Assembly: GCF_024586455.1 (NCBI RefSeq)
Contig: NC_065921.1
Span: forward strand, 68,201,528 to 68,265,527
DNA: 64,000 nucleotides
DNA from: Bactrocera neohumeralis
Lineage: Eukaryota > Arthropoda > Insecta > Diptera > Tephritidae
Direction of reading: 5' to 3'
This document shows, piece by piece, positions 50,177-60,307 of the stretch. Numbering within the stretch: position 1 is the stretch's first letter; the number at the start of each line of letters is the position of its first letter. Made by a program: the position numbers and the translations under genes. The notes below the pieces were generated by a model that did no database searches, was not told where the DNA came from, and saw only the letters and a program-made list of their open reading frames with translations.

Positions 50177-50521
50177 TCTTACTTGACCGGCAGTCCAATG
50201 AGTAATAAGAAAATCGCACCGGAACCACCGCGACGTCATTGTAGTATACGAAATTCACGTACGCTGAGTGCGGATGGCGCACAACAACAGCAACAGTTGC
50301 AACAACAACAACAGATGGGATTGCATGTCGGCGCAGCCGTTACGCCCGGTCTCTACTATGGCGGCGCTGGCGCCTTACATCATGGTGGCATGTATATGAC
50401 GCATGCGCAACAACAAGCCGCAGCAGCGGCGGCAGCTGCCAATCAGCCGATCTATGCGAATTACGCAACCATACAACAGACCACGGCGGAAATACACTGC
50501 GAGAAATTCCATGACAATAAG
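50177..50521 (+). CDS. ckn: Caskin, Pro/Arg- and Gln-rich exon
   Basis: Acceptor CTAACAG|TCT and donor AAG|GTTAGT; 115 codons, phase 0. The start SYLTGSPMSNKKIAPEPPRR contains a PEPPRR motif of the kind bound by SH3 domains. This would fit the known link between fly Caskin and the SH2/SH3 adaptor Dock, but binding here is inference. A polyglutamine run (about 50281-50316) and a polyalanine run (about 50415-50440) follow. The exon ends with TTAEIHCEKFHDNK. The donor GTTAGT is slightly weaker than its neighbours. Confidence 0.93.
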
Positions 50522-50603
50522 GTTAGTGTACGCACCTGTGAGATTAGCTAATCATTTGGGTTTATTTTAATAATTTCTATTATGTCTTTGTTGCAACCCA
50601 CAG

Positions 50604-51278
50604 TCAAATTCCAGCATCGATTCCATTGACACCATACCGTTCGCCAATGAGAACACTGGCACCATCAAACAGCGTCTACTGAACCGCCAAGACATTGGTG
50701 GACCACAGCAGCCGCTACAATCGGGCAACACACCACATCTGCACTCCTCCTCGTCGTCGTCCTCGTCTTCGTCGACCAACACCATCGCCAATATAGCGCA
50801 CTCTTTCCATTCGCTGAAGACATCTGCCTCGTTGCATGACGCTTCGCTGATACGCAGCGACAGCATCGGCAGCACCACAAGCGGCGGCAGCGCTGGCGCC
50901 AGTACCGGCGGTGGTGGCAGCAATAGCTTATTGCTACTACGCTCTCCCACCCTACAATATCCACCGACCGATGTAACGAATGCCAGCAGCGGCGGCGCAT
51001 CAACGACTATCACCACTACCGTGGACTTGCATACACCCAGCGGCGCTGAGTCTAATGCGGATGCAGCTGGCGATGGCGCGCCCTTAACCGGCAGCGAGGC
51101 TGCCGATATATCAAGTGGCAACGCTGGCGCCGGCGCGACCACAATTCAAACACCGGGTCAAAAGGTGTCTGTCAATGTGCTCAATGACATTGGTAATATG
51201 TTGGCCAATTTGACGGACGAACTCGATGCCATGCTGGAAGAGGAGAAGCGCATTGGCCTGAATATTGATAGTGAATAA
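50604..51278 (+). CDS. ckn: Caskin, terminal exon with C-terminal tail
   Basis: Acceptor CAACCCACAG|TCA; the frame runs to TAA at 51276-51278, giving 224 residues. It opens SNSSIDSIDTIPFANENTG, followed by a polyserine run encoded by TCC/TCG (about 50743-50777) and a Ser/Gly/Thr-rich segment. The end, VLNDIGNMLANLTDELDAML followed by EEEKR, matches the short conserved tail of vertebrate Caskins (pattern L-D-D-I then L-D-A-M-L-E). This supports the family call independently of the SAM domains. From ATG 21939 to here the joined reading is 993 residues. Confidence 0.95.
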   Translation, partial: SNSSIDSIDTIPFANENTGTIKQRLLNRQDIGGPQQPLQSGNTPHLHSSSSSSSSSSTNTIANIAHSFHSLKTSASLHDASLIRSDSIGSTTSGGSAGASTGGGGSNSLLLLRSPTLQYPPTDVTNASSGGASTTITTTVDLHTPSGAESNADAAGDGAPLTGSEAADISSGNAGAGATTIQTPGQKVSVNVLNDIGNMLANLTDELDAMLEEEKRIGLNIDSE

Positions 51279-51639
51279 GCACATATTGGGGAGCATGCTG
51301 CTCAAGGGCGTACATAGGTACACGTAGTTAATACATATATGCGCATGTGTGTGTTCTGCAAGTTGGGAATTTATACATTAATGGGTCTTACATAAAATGT
51401 TAGCGAAACATGCGCGTGTGTACGCTTAAGCTTCAAGACAAAAGACATTTCATTCACAAATTTCGCCTCTGTTCTTTTCGGCCTCTAGCGCTTTATGGAA
51501 AGAAATTATGAAAGTTCAACTGTATATACATTTTGAGTTTTAAATCAATCACTGGAATAATTCAGTAGTATCGGATAACGTTGGATAATTTTATCATGCG
51601 TTTTTATATATATTAAATGTTTCAATAATTTTTTTTTAT

Positions 51640-52680
51640 TTAGTTGCGCGAATAAGCAACGGATAACGCCGTATAACTAATTTAAGAGCTGAAAAACAAT
51701 TTAAATTTTTTTGTATGCATATAGGTTCCGCCGGATAAGTGGTTTTCGGCCTTGTATATTTATTTTAAAATTCAAAGCGCGCTTAAATTTGTAAAATATA
51801 TCAAGTGGCTTAATTTATTTATTATGTAATTGACTTTATTTTGAAATTTTAAAAAAGTCGTTGAAATCTGTGTCGGATAAGGTCGAAACATTTTGGTATG
51901 CATGCAAAAAAAATCTAATACATATAATTTATTTGCTCGGATAGTGAAATAAGCTACGGATAACGCCGGATAATTGTCTTAAGCACTGAAAAACAATTAA
52001 CCTTTAATTTACTTAGTTGCGCGAATAAACAGTGGATGACGCCGTATAACTAATTTAAGAGCTGAAAAACAATTAAAATTTACTTGTATGCATATAGGTT
52101 CCGCCGGATAAGTGGTTTTCGGCCTTGTATATTTGTTTTAAAATTCAAAGCGCGCTTAAATTTGTAAAATATATCAATTGGCTTAATTTATTTATTATTT
52201 AATTGACTTTATTTTGAAATTTTAAAACAGTCGTTGAAATCTGTGTCGGATAAGGTCGAAACATTTTGGTATGCATGCAAAAAAAATCTAATACATATAA
52301 TTTATTTGCTCGGATAATGAAATAAGCTACGGATAACGCCGGATAATTGTTTTAAGCACTGAAAAACAATTAAAATTTACTTAGTTGCGCGAATAAGCAG
52401 CGGATAACGCCGTATAACTAGTTTAAGAGCTGAAAAACAATTAAAATTTACTTGTATGCATATAGGTTCCGCCGGATAAGTGGTTTTCGGCCTTGTATAT
52501 TTGTTTTTGTGTCGGATAAGGTCGAAACATTTTAGTATACATGCAAAAAAAATCTAATACATATAATTTATTTGCTCGGATAATGAAATAAGCTACGGAT
52601 AACGCCGGATAATTGTTTTAAGCACTGAAAAACAATTAAAATTTACTTGTATGCATATTAGTTCTACCGGATAACCGTTT
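51640..52680 (+). repeat. 370-bp tandem array in Caskin 3' flank, about three units
   Basis: The units are long and close to identical. The landmark GCCGGATAAGTGGTTTTCGG recurs at motif positions 51733, 52106 and 52474 (steps of 373 and 368). ACGGATAACGCCGGATAATT recurs at 51957, 52330 and 52596. The third unit has lost about 100 bp after 52507. Each full unit holds five or six GGATAA motifs. A diverged block follows to about 53012. Confidence 0.9.
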
Positions 52681-53822
52681 TTCAGCCTTGTAGGCATATT
52701 TTGAAGCTTAAAGCATGCTTAATATTTGTAAAATATATCAGGTGACTTAATTTGTTTATTATATAATTGACGTTATTTTGAATTTTTGAAACATTCGTTG
52801 AAATCAGTGTCGGATAACGTCGGATAATTTTGTTATGCGTGCTAAAAAAATTCTAATATGTGTATACATATAATATAAAATGCTTGAAGATATTTATTTC
52901 ATTAATTTAGTTGCGCGGATAATAAAATAAACTGGATAACGCCGGATTACTATTATAACGACTTAGAAATAACTAAACTTTAATTTTGCGCATATAAATA
53001 AGGCCGGATAAGCGCTTTCAGCCTTGTGTGCATATTTTGAAGCTTCAAAAGTTTTTTATGATTCAATAAGCAATGAATGCCTTTGCTTTGAAGCTTTACT
53101 GATCGCACGCGCATATGTAGTTTAGTTGCGTCTAACACTTGAGTGTCTTAGTTGTTAGTTTTGTTTAAATATTATAACTAAAGTGTTTAGTATCTATCAT
53201 TTCCTCATAAAGGAACTTATATGTATGAGTAATTGTTGTATATACGCACATGATACGCGTAAATATAATACTTTTTATACGCATTTTATATTTTACGTGC
53301 ATAAGTATTTATAGCAGTGTATTATGTATTTGTATAAATTTCTCTTGTTTTGTAGTTAAAGAAAGAAAGTAAAATTGTAACTTAGCAGTTGTAAAGCTCG
53401 TCTAACTTTTTTTTATGGAAACTGCTGTTTTAGTGGCGCTTACTGGCAGCGATGAGGAAGAAAATATTTAAACATTGAAGAAATACTAGAATAATAATAG
53501 TTTTTTTTATTATTATTATTATTTTGAAATATTTTTGTTTTAATTTTTTTTTCAAGTTTTAATTTATAAAAATTATTTTTTTTTTATAAATATTTGGTCT
53601 TAAAGCTTCACATAGCTTTAACGTGTGTCAATAATGATTGCAAACAGTTGTAAAATAATATTATTTTTTAAACAAAAATATTAAATATAAATAAAAATTG
53701 TTTGAAAAAAACCAACATTTGGAGAGAATAGTTTTTTTTAAACAAATATGTTTGTTTTTTAACATAAAATAAATAAAAAAAATATATATTTTTGTTAAAA
53801 AGCAGTTAAAAAAGTTTTTGTT

Positions 53823-53910
53823 AAAAATATTTTTAAATAATAATAATTTTAAAAATATTTTTAAATAATAATAATTTTAAAAATATTTTTAAATAATAAT
53901 AATTATATTT
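53823..53910. repeat. 28-bp AT tandem repeat
   Basis: Three successive copies of AAAAATATTTTTAAATAATA then ATAATTTT, followed by partial copies to about 53960. It is low-complexity sequence inside the putative 3' UTR. Confidence 0.8.
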
Positions 53911-55293
53911 AAAAATATTTTTTGCCGACATTTATATTTAAAAATATTTTTTAAATAATAATTTTAATTAAAAATATTTTTGTTTTTTTGTTAAAAAAAT
54001 ATTTTTTTTAATTTTAAATTTTTATTTAAAAAGTAATATATTTTTACAACTTTTGGAAATCATTTGTTAAAAGAAATTCTTTTTTTTGAATATTTTGAAA
54101 TAATAATTTTAATTAAAAAATATTTTTGTTAAACAATAAACATTCCATATACCATCCATGGTATAAAAACCATATATTTATGAGAAAAATATTTTTTAAA
54201 ATTACATCCAAATTATGTTACAAAACATTTCATTTTCAAGTTTCCCGTAATTTAACTTCTGCGGTAAGCGCCGTAAACAGCAGTTTACAAATTAATAAAC
54301 TTTTGTTGAAACTTTAAAAAGTATTTCATCTTAAATACTTGCGATTCTACGTAATTTATAAAAGAAAAAAAAAAAACAAAATATAACAAAAGAAAAAACA
54401 AATATAGAAAAGGTTACGAACAGGCAACAACTAAAAAAACCAACAACATCATACTTAGCATTAAAACAACATAAAAATCAATATAAACTAAAAGTTGTAA
54501 AAGCTTTTAAAACAAAAAGTATACTTTTGTACTATTTAAATACACTAAATATAAATAAATATATACAATATACATATATATTAAACTAAATTAAATTAAA
54601 TTTAAAATAAAATTAAATAAGTGTTAACATTATATAGTGGAAATGTAGCGAAAGGTGCATAAACTTTAATTTAAGCCGTAACAAACATTACAAATACAGC
54701 AAGCATGACTTAACCCTAAAAATCAGAAATTCAAATGTTTGTGGATTGATTAAAAATTGCCGACATTAATTTGTCCAAACAGAAAGTGCGATTTTCTCAA
54801 CAAAAAATATGAAAAAATGTCAAAGACATACAACTACTATATATATTGAGAAAAGACAGTAATAGCTTTATATTTCTCAATTGCCAGACGTAAACTCACA
54901 CACACACACTCCGAATTGAAACCTTATTCATAACATCAAAAAGCAGTATCAGTAAATTCCATGCGATAAGCAAACTTTAATTCTAATAGCATAATCTAAA
55001 GCTAAACAAAAATTATAAAAACAAAAAAAATCCACTTACATTAAACTTTATATAAAAAACATTTATATATACATACTTGTATGCGTACTACCTTTAAAAT
55101 AGAATAAACAAGCAAAAAATACAAAACAACAAAAGCACAGCAACAAATCATAACAAGAAATGTTAGAAACAACTTAAAAGGTGCAGTGAGTTGAAAATTT
55201 CAAACAACAACTAACAGTAAAAAGTAAATTAAATTAATAAAAAATATAAAATAGGCGTTTATAGAATTAAAAAATGAATAATAGTAAGAAAAA

Positions 55294-55331
55294 GGCCAGT
55301 GAAGTGGAGCGCATTTGCGCGTGAGCTGGCC
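55294..55331 (+). other. Nested GC-rich hairpin in AT-rich flank
   Basis: GGCCAG (55294-55299) pairs with CTGGCC (55326-55331), and inside it GCGC (55309-55312) pairs with GCGC (55317-55320) over the loop ATTT. The surrounding 2 kb are strongly AT-rich, so the hairpin stands out. It could be a structural element near the end of the Caskin transcript or chance. Confidence 0.4.
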
Positions 55332-55937
55332 AGGCATATATCAGTTTATTTTAATAAGAAATTTTATTTTATTAGTGTTATTTCAAACTGCAATATCATG
55401 CCTTATTGTAAACTTTAAATATTTAACATTCCATTTTCATTAAACAACATAATTGTGTAGTTCAAAACATACCATTTACAAAAGCAAAATCATTTTTATG
55501 CGTTAAGTTGCTTGTCAGCTTTTGCGATGCAAAATTTTATTCTTTTATAAATTCTATTTTATTACTGTTAATTACTTCCATTTTTAAGCATACTGCAGCA
55601 TATTTTTACAATGCAACGCTGTGTATCTACAGATAATCGCATAATATTGTAATAACGAAGTGGTTTATTGTAATTACTTTTTAATTCTTTTAATTTAACG
55701 ATGAATGGGCAACAAAACCAACTTGAAATCAAAATGTATGTAAGTGTTATTTCCATATAAATAAATTTATATACAAGTAAAAATATTATAGCAAAAAAAT
55801 AAAATAAATGAATAAATATAAAACAAACGGACAACAACAAAAAAATATATAAAACACAAAATATGAAAAAATGGGCTTTTATTTAAGAATATTATAAAAT
55901 CGATAATATCTCCTTCTTTATTGACGTAAACACTGCT

Positions 55938-56170
55938 TACGTGGTTATAGCCGAGTTGCAACATCACGCCAGTTGTTATGGCTTCTCGCTGTTGGGCGGC
56001 GGTTGGAGATTCCCAGTGTAGCCAGATCCTTCTCCACCTGGTCTTTCCAACGGAGTGGAGGTCTTCCTCTTCCTTTGCTTCCCACGGCGAGTACTGCTGC
56101 GAATACTGTGCAACCCTGGGAAGATGTTTCGCCTTCTCATTTTAGGTGGCCTTCAAACAAAGGGGCAGTG
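55938..56170 (-). mobile_element. RTE-type short derivative: 5' UTR joined to C-terminus
   Basis: Minus-strand reading begins with the RTE 5' UTR signature (AAATGAGAAGGCGAAACATC). It then passes directly into the extreme C-terminus: VFAAVLAVGSKGRGRPPLRW, KDQVEKDLATLGIS, WRDVATRL and a stop at about 55940. The whole endonuclease and RT are missing. It lies just downstream of the Caskin 3' region. Confidence 0.7.
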
Positions 56171-56576
56171 ACCATTCATTCATTTCTACATAGTTTACTG
56201 GCAATGATTTCAAATATAATTGCTACGGTACTATTTAAAAATATAGTAATAACTCAAATATTGCTTTAATTTTGTGCAAGAACATTTTTGCACTTAAAGT
56301 TATGTAAATTATACAAAACTTATGCCGGTATGCTGCGAGCAGTCTCAAGTCTCTAATAGAGATGAATCTGTGGTGAAATCTATTTTGTAACTGTTTGGTA
56401 TTCTGGCGAGTTTGTCTCATCGCTAATTGAGCAATATCAGTCTCTAACTTGTTATATGCTTTACACCAGGTCATAGAAAAACAAGAGCACAATAACGGCT
56501 GAAGAAGTTGGACTATTTTATCTAATGATGAAAAAACGAGAGGAGGAAAAGAGGTAATATTTATAATTTTGCAATA

Positions 56577-57472
56577 ATGGATAACAAGGTGCATATCTTC
56601 TAGCTACATTCGCAGACGCAATCTGACTGTTTTGCGAAACAAAGAAAATCCGTTTTCATACGAAGAGAACACATTTAGGAAATTCTTTCGATTTCCAAAA
56701 TCTTTGTGCTGGGATATCATTCATCAACTCAAGCCGTATGACCAACAGTAAACATCGATTTTCCATTTGAAATTCGGGTGAGTTACATTTTAACCTTAAA
56801 GAAACAGTATGTCTTCATGCAATCAAATTTCTCTAGTTTATTTCAGTTCCATATTTATTATTTCAATGGCTCATACCAGGGTTGCGTGGGAAATGCATAT
56901 TTCGCGGTGATGAGCCAACCCACCATTTCCCGTAGTATCGAATAAATGTAAATTGGTGGTGGAGCGTAAACACGGAGAAGTGCGTTTTCCTAATTCTGTT
57001 GAAGAATACAATAGAATTAAGACTGGGTAAGTTGTATTGCAATTTAAAAGAAAATAAATCGCTATACAACAATTTTATTCCAGATTTTATTAAAAATTTG
57101 GAATAAAGGGTGTAATTGGAGCAATTGATTGCACTCAAGTTGGCATAATTGCACCTGCCTTGTCAAACACAGTTGAACCGCATGATTATATGAACAGAAA
57201 TGGTTATTATAGCATTAATGTTGAAGCGGTAAGTATTATTTTCAATAACTAATTAATAAGTAATTAATAACTAATTTTCCCAATATGTTTGTGACGATGA
57301 ACTAATTTTCCGGCACGTGAATGCAAAATTTCCCGGCTCATGTCACGACTCCAGTATAAGGCCTACTTCGCCAGCAAGGATAAAGCTTATAAAAGAAAAC
57401 TCAGATGGAGCTTTTAAATGGCTTTTGGGTGATTCGGGATATCCACATCACAATAAAATAATTCGTCTATAA
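56577..57472 (+). pseudogene. Harbinger (HARBI1-like) transposase pseudogene
   Basis: Four exon-like pieces are seen. 56577-56777: MDNK, a frame break, then RRRNLTVLRNKENPFSYEEN, SLCWDIIHQLKPYDQQ and a stop. 56847-57026: YYFNGSYQGCVGNAYFAVMS, QPTISRSIE-stop, a frame change, then VRFPNSVEEYNRIKTG. 57084-57228: GIKGVIGAIDCTQVGIIAPA, MNRNGYYSINVEA. 57287-57472: VCDDELIFRHVNAKFPGSCH, EENSDG-like text and KWLLGDSGYP. The first two catalytic Asp (IDCT, GDSGY) are present. The protein stops at the tandem repeat 57440-57660 before the third acidic residue, so it is inactive. The last intron's acceptor AG is mutated to AT (57285-57286). The next gene converges on it. Confidence 0.85.
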
Positions 57473-57660
57473 ATAAGAAGGCACATATTTCACTTTCACT
57501 TTTTTGTACAAAAAACATCACAATAAAATAATTCATATACTATATAGTATACATAAAAAGGAACATTTTTAATTTTCACATTTTTGTACAAAAAAACTTA
57601 ACAATAAAATAATTCATATATACATAAAAAGACACATTTTTCACTTTCACTTTTTTGTAC
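57440..57660. repeat. Three roughly 75-bp tandem repeats between the Harbinger genes
   Basis: The unit includes ACAATAAAATAATTC, ACATTTTTCACTTTCAC and TTTTTTGTACAAAAAA. Copies start near 57448, 57517 and 57597. They separate the convergent transposase and Myb-like genes and supply AATAAA-type poly(A) signals. The transposase frame runs into the first copy, so the array formed on top of its 3' end. Confidence 0.8.
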
Positions 57661-57694
57661 AATCTTCTGTGTTTTTTACAATGGTCTGAGCAAG

Positions 57695-58515
57695 CTACAC
57701 CACCGCTGCCGCTAAATTATTAATAGATTCCATGTGTTTGTTAATGGAATCTAATGTTTGAATCCGGAAAGCTCTCTCCTCCTCGGCTTCTCCTTTCATC
57801 AAATCCATGTAATTCCTGAACATTTCGTCCGTCGTCATTTTTTGGTACGGAACGCTGACGGAGTGCAGTCATTGGACGCATCCGAAGTCGTCATCAGGGG
57901 TGATAATGCAGCTATGAAAACTATTTCTTCCTAAATTAGAAAAAGAAAAAATAATTGTAAATTCTGCACACTCGTATTGGTCTTTCTTGCTATTCTTACC
58001 TCTGTGCCAATGGCGGGTACATCAACCAACCCATCAACCGCGATTGACCCCAAAGTATTCAATGCTCTCTGCTCCGTTTCAGAGAGCTTAATTGTTTAGC
58101 TGGGACCGCCACCTGCCACCAGCTTGTGCGCCTTGGCTCTCCTTGCACGTGACCGTATTTTATTTTTCCAATGACTCAGATTCTGTAAAACAAAGGACAT
58201 AAATACATACATACATGCCAATATCTATGGTTAAAAATTACCTCTCTCCATTTGATGGGGTTTCGGGTGGGCCCTTTTAATTGTACGGAGAGTTCCGCCC
58301 AAAGCTCTTCAACCCTTTTCGGCCGCGATGGGTCGTTTTTATGCATCTTTATTTCAGGATGAACCCGCACAAAGTTGAGATAGCACCCGATTTGCTCCTT
58401 CGAGGGGCGCAACGCTTTATTATGATCTGTAAAAAAGACACATTATACATATACTATAATAATCATAAAATAAAGAAATGTATATTGTTTACAATTACTT
58501 ACTTTCCTTTTCCAT
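57695..58515 (-). pseudogene. Myb/SANT-like accessory gene of the Harbinger element
   Basis: Four minus-strand exons join cleanly: 58515-58503 (MEKE), 58426-58242 (NKALRPSKEQIGCYLNFVRV through NPIKWRE), 58182-58000 (NLSHWKNKIRSRARRAKAHK, LVAGGGPS, stop, LSETEQRALNTLG) and 57930-57695 (EEIVFIAALSPLM, then EMFRNYMDLMKGEAEEERAF to a TAG). Splice sites are canonical with consistent phases. PIF/Harbinger elements carry such a Myb/SANT-type DNA-binding partner that brings the transposase to the ends. Two lesions are seen: TAA at 58096-58098, and a one-base loss in an A-run in exon 4. The coding order is otherwise preserved. Confidence 0.82.
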
Positions 58516-59489
58516 TATTCTCAAATATAAGGATGAACACATGTGTTAATCGACAAATGTGTTGTTAAATTTTTTCATATTTACTTAACAATTGATTCAG
58601 ATAAAATGCATATGTTAAGCATTTATTATAAACTATTTCAGTATTAGTTTTCAATAATTGTACTGTGCAATTATTAAGAAGAAGTTTTACTGCTGAAATT
58701 TTATGAAAAATAAACTAACTGTGTAACTAATAATAACTGTATTATGCTCTTGCACTCATATCTAATTAGCTAAACTAAACAGCTGATTACTGCCCTTCTT
58801 TTCACCATAGTATTTGGTGAATATTTTTGAGACTGTATCTGCCACAATACCAAAATGAGACATCCTGACTAACAGAGTCACTAAATTACGATTGTGACAA
58901 TTAGAGACATGAGACAATCGTGACAAGCAGAATACCGATATTACTGTTACTTTGAAGGAAGTTTCGATTCTAACCAAAATATATCGTTAAACATGGTTAT
59001 CGATTAACAGTAAATGGGAGACAACACAAAAATCAATGATGCCACATTAATATTTTATGATACAAATAAATTTGTTAATATAATGCAGGAAAAGAACTTT
59101 TGGTTTGAACAGAAATTGTTATAAGAACATTTCTATTTTGAACTTTTTTGTTTTTATACTACCGAAATTAAACATTCTTAAATTTAACATTTCTCAAATA
59201 CGAACTTTTACACTGATCGATAATCGATTATTTCCAGGAATTCAGCGTTGTTTTCTTTACGCACTGTCATTCGCATTGTTATTGGCTATTTTGTTACATC
59301 CACTATTCTTCACATTGCTGCGCCACTGCGCTGCTAAAATGTCAGCGTTGTCATTTTCCTAGAATCATTGTGGCGCGGCAGACGGTCATCTTTGACAAAC
59401 GGCTGATTGGCGTTGTTGCGAGCCCCAAAAGTTAATTTTGCAAAAAATAATACAAAAAAGTTTTATCCCAGCCAACCCGATAGCAAAGC
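58516..59489. other. Intergenic stretch left of the second gene
   Basis: AT-rich, no gene recognised. Short repeats of GAGACA/GTGACAA type occur at 58890-58930. The right end of the Harbinger element should lie in the first part, but its terminal repeat was not identified. Confidence 0.5.
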
Positions 59490-60262
59490 GCAGCGTCAGT
59501 CAGTGGTTATCAACAACGATTCGTGAAACGCAAATGGGAAAAGAGCATAGTAAAATTGTATAAAAATAAAAAGCGAGTGGAAAGTCAAACGCAAAGCAAG
59601 ATTGCACGCTCCGTGTTTGTTGTGACGACAATCAAGTGAAATTCATACAAATATAATCGTGGTTTAAAGTACAAAATTCAATATATATTAGCTTGAAAAT
59701 TAAGAGTGGAGTGTAGAGCAAAGTTTCGCCAAAAATTATATAAGTATTTGTGGATACAAATTGTTTGGTTTTGGAAATTGCACGAACGCTTTAATGGTAA
59801 TAGAATTGGACGTCACACAGAGATAATCTCCTTATTGAATATTTCCAAAATTATATGGTAGTGCTTTACAAATAAGTACATACGGCATATGGGGAAGCAC
59901 ATTTTAAAAAGTCGAATCGATTATTCATAAATTTGGTTACAGTTTGTGGAATTGTGTGCATTTCCCCATTGTGTACAAACTTTAATTAGAAGTGTGTAAA
60001 TCTCGTTTGAGCGCATCTTACTTGGAAAAACACAGTAACTTACTACATCAATGCATATCAGCTTGTGTCTCAGCCCCGCACAGCCTTCTTCACGTTTTCT
60101 TACATCTTGCCGATAAGGTTTCGTACATAATTTCAAGTCTTTTGATTTCCTGCGTGAATTGTGTTTTAAAGAAAGTAGATAACTAGTTAAGTTTGGCATT
60201 GAAAGTGACAGGCAGTTTACTTATTTAAAACAGAAAGTGCAAGTGAAATTTGCAAAGAAAAA
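59490..60262 (+). promoter_or_regulatory. Putative promoter/5' UTR of the 60263 gene
   Basis: Two overlapping initiator-like TCAGT motifs occur at 59496-59504 in a locally less AT-rich stretch (about 59380-59640). No TATA box at the usual distance and no convincing downstream promoter element was seen. The following roughly 760 bases contain no long frame joined to the ATG at 60263 and would be 5' UTR, possibly with short upstream ORFs. The start site is inference. Confidence 0.3.
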
Positions 60263-60307
60263 ATGGCTGCAGCGACAGAGTGCACCGAACTGGATCCACG
60301 TATAAAG
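60263..60307 (+). CDS. First coding exon of a second gene, possibly SH3BP5/parcas family
   Basis: ATG in the context AAGAAAAAATGG begins MAAATECTELDPRIK, and the frame ends in phase 0 at AAG|GTAAGT, an excellent donor. The LDPRI motif followed by an exon boundary resembles the start of the coiled-coil domain in SH3BP5 proteins (parcas in Drosophila, Rab11 exchange factors), where human SH3BP5 has VDPRIQ. Only 15 residues are visible, so the family name is tentative. The rest of the gene lies beyond the window, because no later exon was recognised before 64000. Confidence 0.5.

Larger units (their letters stand above)
40694..53012 (+). repeat. GGATAA-rich domain with 10-bp paired motifs
   Basis: GGATAA appears about sixty-five times by eye on the + strand between 40694 and 53012, against only one or two TTATCC. 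Fourteen exact pairs GGATAA-N4-GGATAA start at 40694, 44883, 45049, 45141, 45233, 48987, 49300, 49464, 49516, 51573, 51958, 52331, 52597 and 52812. Three pairs with N5 lie at 48433, 48516 and 48598. One-base variants (GTATAA, GAATAA or GGATTA as second half) keep the 10-bp step at 49118, 51661, 52402 and 52934. Coding exons and the short introns 46908-47272 and 47456-47705 lack it. Function is unknown. Confidence 0.85.
51279..55350 (+). other. Probable Caskin 3' UTR and 3' flank
   Basis: Sequence after the Caskin stop is strongly AT-rich with no credible ORF. It contains the 370-bp GGATAA array (51640-52680), a 28-bp AT tandem repeat (53823-53910) and many AATAAA signals (for example about 53690, 53760, 54560 and 55236). 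The true cleavage site cannot be chosen from sequence alone. Fly neuronal genes often have long A/T-rich 3' UTRs, so the transcript may extend to about 55.3 kb. This is inference. Confidence 0.4.
53013..55937. other. AT-rich stretch after the GGATAA arrays
   Basis: This is probable Caskin 3' UTR and flank. It holds the 28-bp repeat and the hairpin already listed. An 18-codon frame at 53415-53471 is too short to call. Confidence 0.5.

Noticed and set aside
50567..51142. A 191-codon minus-strand frame across the last Caskin exon
   Set aside because: It is the antisense shadow of the Ser/Gly/Thr-rich Caskin coding sequence.
53415..53471. An 18-codon frame ending GSDEEENI and a stop in the 3' flank
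   Set aside because: Too short and without an acceptor or similarity to call an exon.
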